Below, piece by piece: positions 37,059-38,201 of a DNA stretch of 38,201 nt. The DNA is from an uncultured Prochlorococcus sp. (lineage in GTDB: Bacteria; Cyanobacteriota; Cyanobacteriia; PCC-6307; Cyanobiaceae), in the NCBI GenBank assembly GCA_902616595.1, contig CACMTJ010000013.1, positions 1 to 38,201 of the forward strand, read 5' to 3'. The notes under the pieces are model-generated. The model had not been told where the DNA came from, ran no database searches, and worked only from the letters and a program-made list of their open reading frames with translations. Made by a program: the position numbers and the translations under genes. Positions within the stretch are counted from its first letter, which is position 1. Each line of letters begins with the position of its first letter.

Positions 37059-38201
37059 ATGGGGATCCCTCTGGAATCTGCGAAAAGCTCTTCAGATAAT
37101 TTTGATGAGCCAAGATTACCAAACACTGCGGGCAAGTCTCGCAAATCGAAATCCAGTTTTACTGCAAAACAAAGCCAAAAAAAATCTGGCAGGCTCGCTT
37201 CAGATTCTATTGGCTATTACTTAAGTAGCATTGGTAGAGTAACGCTTCTTACTCCAGCGGAAGAAATTTTGTTGGCTAAGCAAGTTCAGACGTTGAAAAC
37301 TTTACTTAAATCAGTATCTGAAAACAGTGAATTTTCTGAAACATTAGCTCTTAAAAGCGATTTTAACTTTAAAGAAAAAAAGACAAATAAAATTCGAGAT
37401 AAAATTAATGATGAAGATATAAAAAATGGAATCGATCCAGAATCATTCAAGGCTGATTTAGAATCGAGTATTTTTTCAGGTAAAGAAGAATTTAGTAAGA
37501 TTGATATTCAATCTAAAATCAGCTTTAAAAAGCTCGTTTCCTACGTTGATACATATTTCAAAGCATACAAAAAGTTTGATGAGCGAAGACAACTTAAAAG
37601 ATGTTTGAAAGCAAGGGAAAGAATGATGTCTGCTAATCTTAGACTTGTTGTATCAGTTGCAAAAAAATATCAAAATCAAGGATTAGAATTGTTAGACCTA
37701 GTCCAAGAAGGAGCAATTGGCTTAGAAAGAGCTGTAGATAAGTTTGATCCTGCAATGGGATATAAATTCTCAACTTATGCTTACTGGTGGATTAGGCAAG
37801 GAATGACAAGGGCTATTGATAATAGTGCTAGAACAATCCGTTTGCCTATTCACATAAGTGAAAAACTATCGAAAATGAGAAAAGTTTCTAGAGAATTGTC
37901 ACATGAATTAGGCAGACAGCCTACCAGATCGGAAATAGCTACTGTGATGAAAATTGATCAAAAAGATTTAGAAGATTTGATTTCTCAAAGCGCTCCTTGT
38001 GCTTCTCTGGATGCTCATGCAAGAGGCGAAGAAGATAGGAGCACACTTGGTGAACTAATACCTGATCCAAATTGTGAAGAGCCTATGGAGGGTATGGATA
38101 GAAGTATTCAAAAAGAACATTTGGGTAATTGGCTTTCTCATTTAAATGAAAGAGAACAAAAAATCATGAGACTCAGATTTGGTCTAGATGGTGAAGAACC
38201 A
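37059..38201 (+). CDS. Sigma-70 family RNA polymerase sigma factor (group 2 type), 3' end cut off by the window
   Basis: The open frame of 381 codons continues past the right edge. Residues about 50-77 are the region 1.2 segment SIGYYLSSIGRVTLLTPAEE; regions 2.1-2.4 run from NLRLVVSVAKKY (193) to YKFSTYAYWWIRQG and NSARTIRLPIHISEKL (about 235-270). Region 3 follows, and region 4 starts LNEREQKIMRLRFGLDG (about 362-378) before the break. The DNA-reading helix of region 4 is missing. The N-terminal 45 residues are basic and low-complexity, and about 110 residues between regions 1.2 and 2.1 (78-188) do not resemble standard sequence. This is one of the alternative vegetative-type sigma factors of cyanobacteria; it is not possible to say which. 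Confidence 0.9.
   Translation, partial: MGIPLESAKSSSDNFDEPRLPNTAGKSRKSKSSFTAKQSQKKSGRLASDSIGYYLSSIGRVTLLTPAEEILLAKQVQTLKTLLKSVSENSEFSETLALKSDFNFKEKKTNKIRDKINDEDIKNGIDPESFKADLESSIFSGKEEFSKIDIQSKISFKKLVSYVDTYFKAYKKFDERRQLKRCLKARERMMSANLRLVVSVAKKYQNQGLELLDLVQEGAIGLERAVDKFDPAMGYKFSTYAYWWIRQGMTRAIDNSARTIRLPIHISEKLSKMRKVSRELSHELGRQPTRSEIATVMKIDQKDLEDLISQSAPCASLDAHARGEEDRSTLGELIPDPNCEEPMEGMDRSIQKEHLGNWLSHLNEREQKIMRLRFGLDGEEP

Overview
The window is a compact, strongly AT-rich bacterial chromosome segment that looks like a high-light-adapted Prochlorococcus or a very close relative. The reasons are the low GC, very short intergenic spaces, sulfolipid genes (sqdB-sqdX), a cyanobacterial type acyl-lipid desaturase, a DUF98/Ycf21-type chorismate lyase, an SDF-type cyanobacterial group 2 sigma factor, and several small proteins that appear restricted to picocyanobacteria. 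The assignment rests on recognised protein families and composition, not on a database search. I see no insertion sequence, integrase, CRISPR array, rRNA gene or prophage. No stretch longer than about 300 bases lacks a gene: the largest gaps are about 208 bases before the sigma gene and about 270 bases after the DNA ligase, and the second holds a 50-codon ORF.

Layout. 1-3.6 kb: thiG (thiamin thiazole), then sqdB and sqdX for the sulfolipid SQDG, then a small unknown gene on the other strand. 3.7-9.1 kb (minus): a probable four-gene operon of an XRE-like HTH protein, a methionine-gamma-lyase-like PLP enzyme, gcvH and gcvP. 9.2-14.6 kb (plus): delta-9 desaturase, rplI, dnaB, mnmG and a chorismate lyase-like gene. 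14.6-15.8 kb (minus): a highly charged unknown protein and a SprT-like zinc protease. 15.9-17.9 kb (plus): a membrane-anchored small protein, a phage T4-like ATP-dependent DNA ligase and a 50-aa ORF. 17.9-21.8 kb (minus): a TVP38-family membrane protein, valS, an IscA-like carrier and tRNA-Val(UAC).

21.9-32.7 kb is a long plus-strand run: mazG, speE, speB, gcvT, aspS, pyrG, queE, queC, pabB, pabC. cobA then lies on the minus strand, followed on the plus strand by an MFS transporter, ppk and a sigma-70 family gene cut off by the right edge.

How the genes fit together. Most are core metabolism and information processing. The glycine cleavage genes are split: gcvH-gcvP on one strand and gcvT about 17 kb away on the other; the L protein is not here. 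queE and queC make the 7-deazaguanine precursor of queuosine, and pabB-pabC make p-aminobenzoate for folate; these follow pyrG in a tightly packed, overlapping operon. SQDG synthesis and polyphosphate kinase are consistent with life at very low phosphate.

The most unusual points are the T4-like DNA ligase beside a SprT-like protease, the strong but misplaced Shine-Dalgarno and seven-codon leader before pyrG, the HTH-like protein heading the glycine cleavage operon, and the long linker in the sigma factor. I did not find a clearly new multi-gene system.
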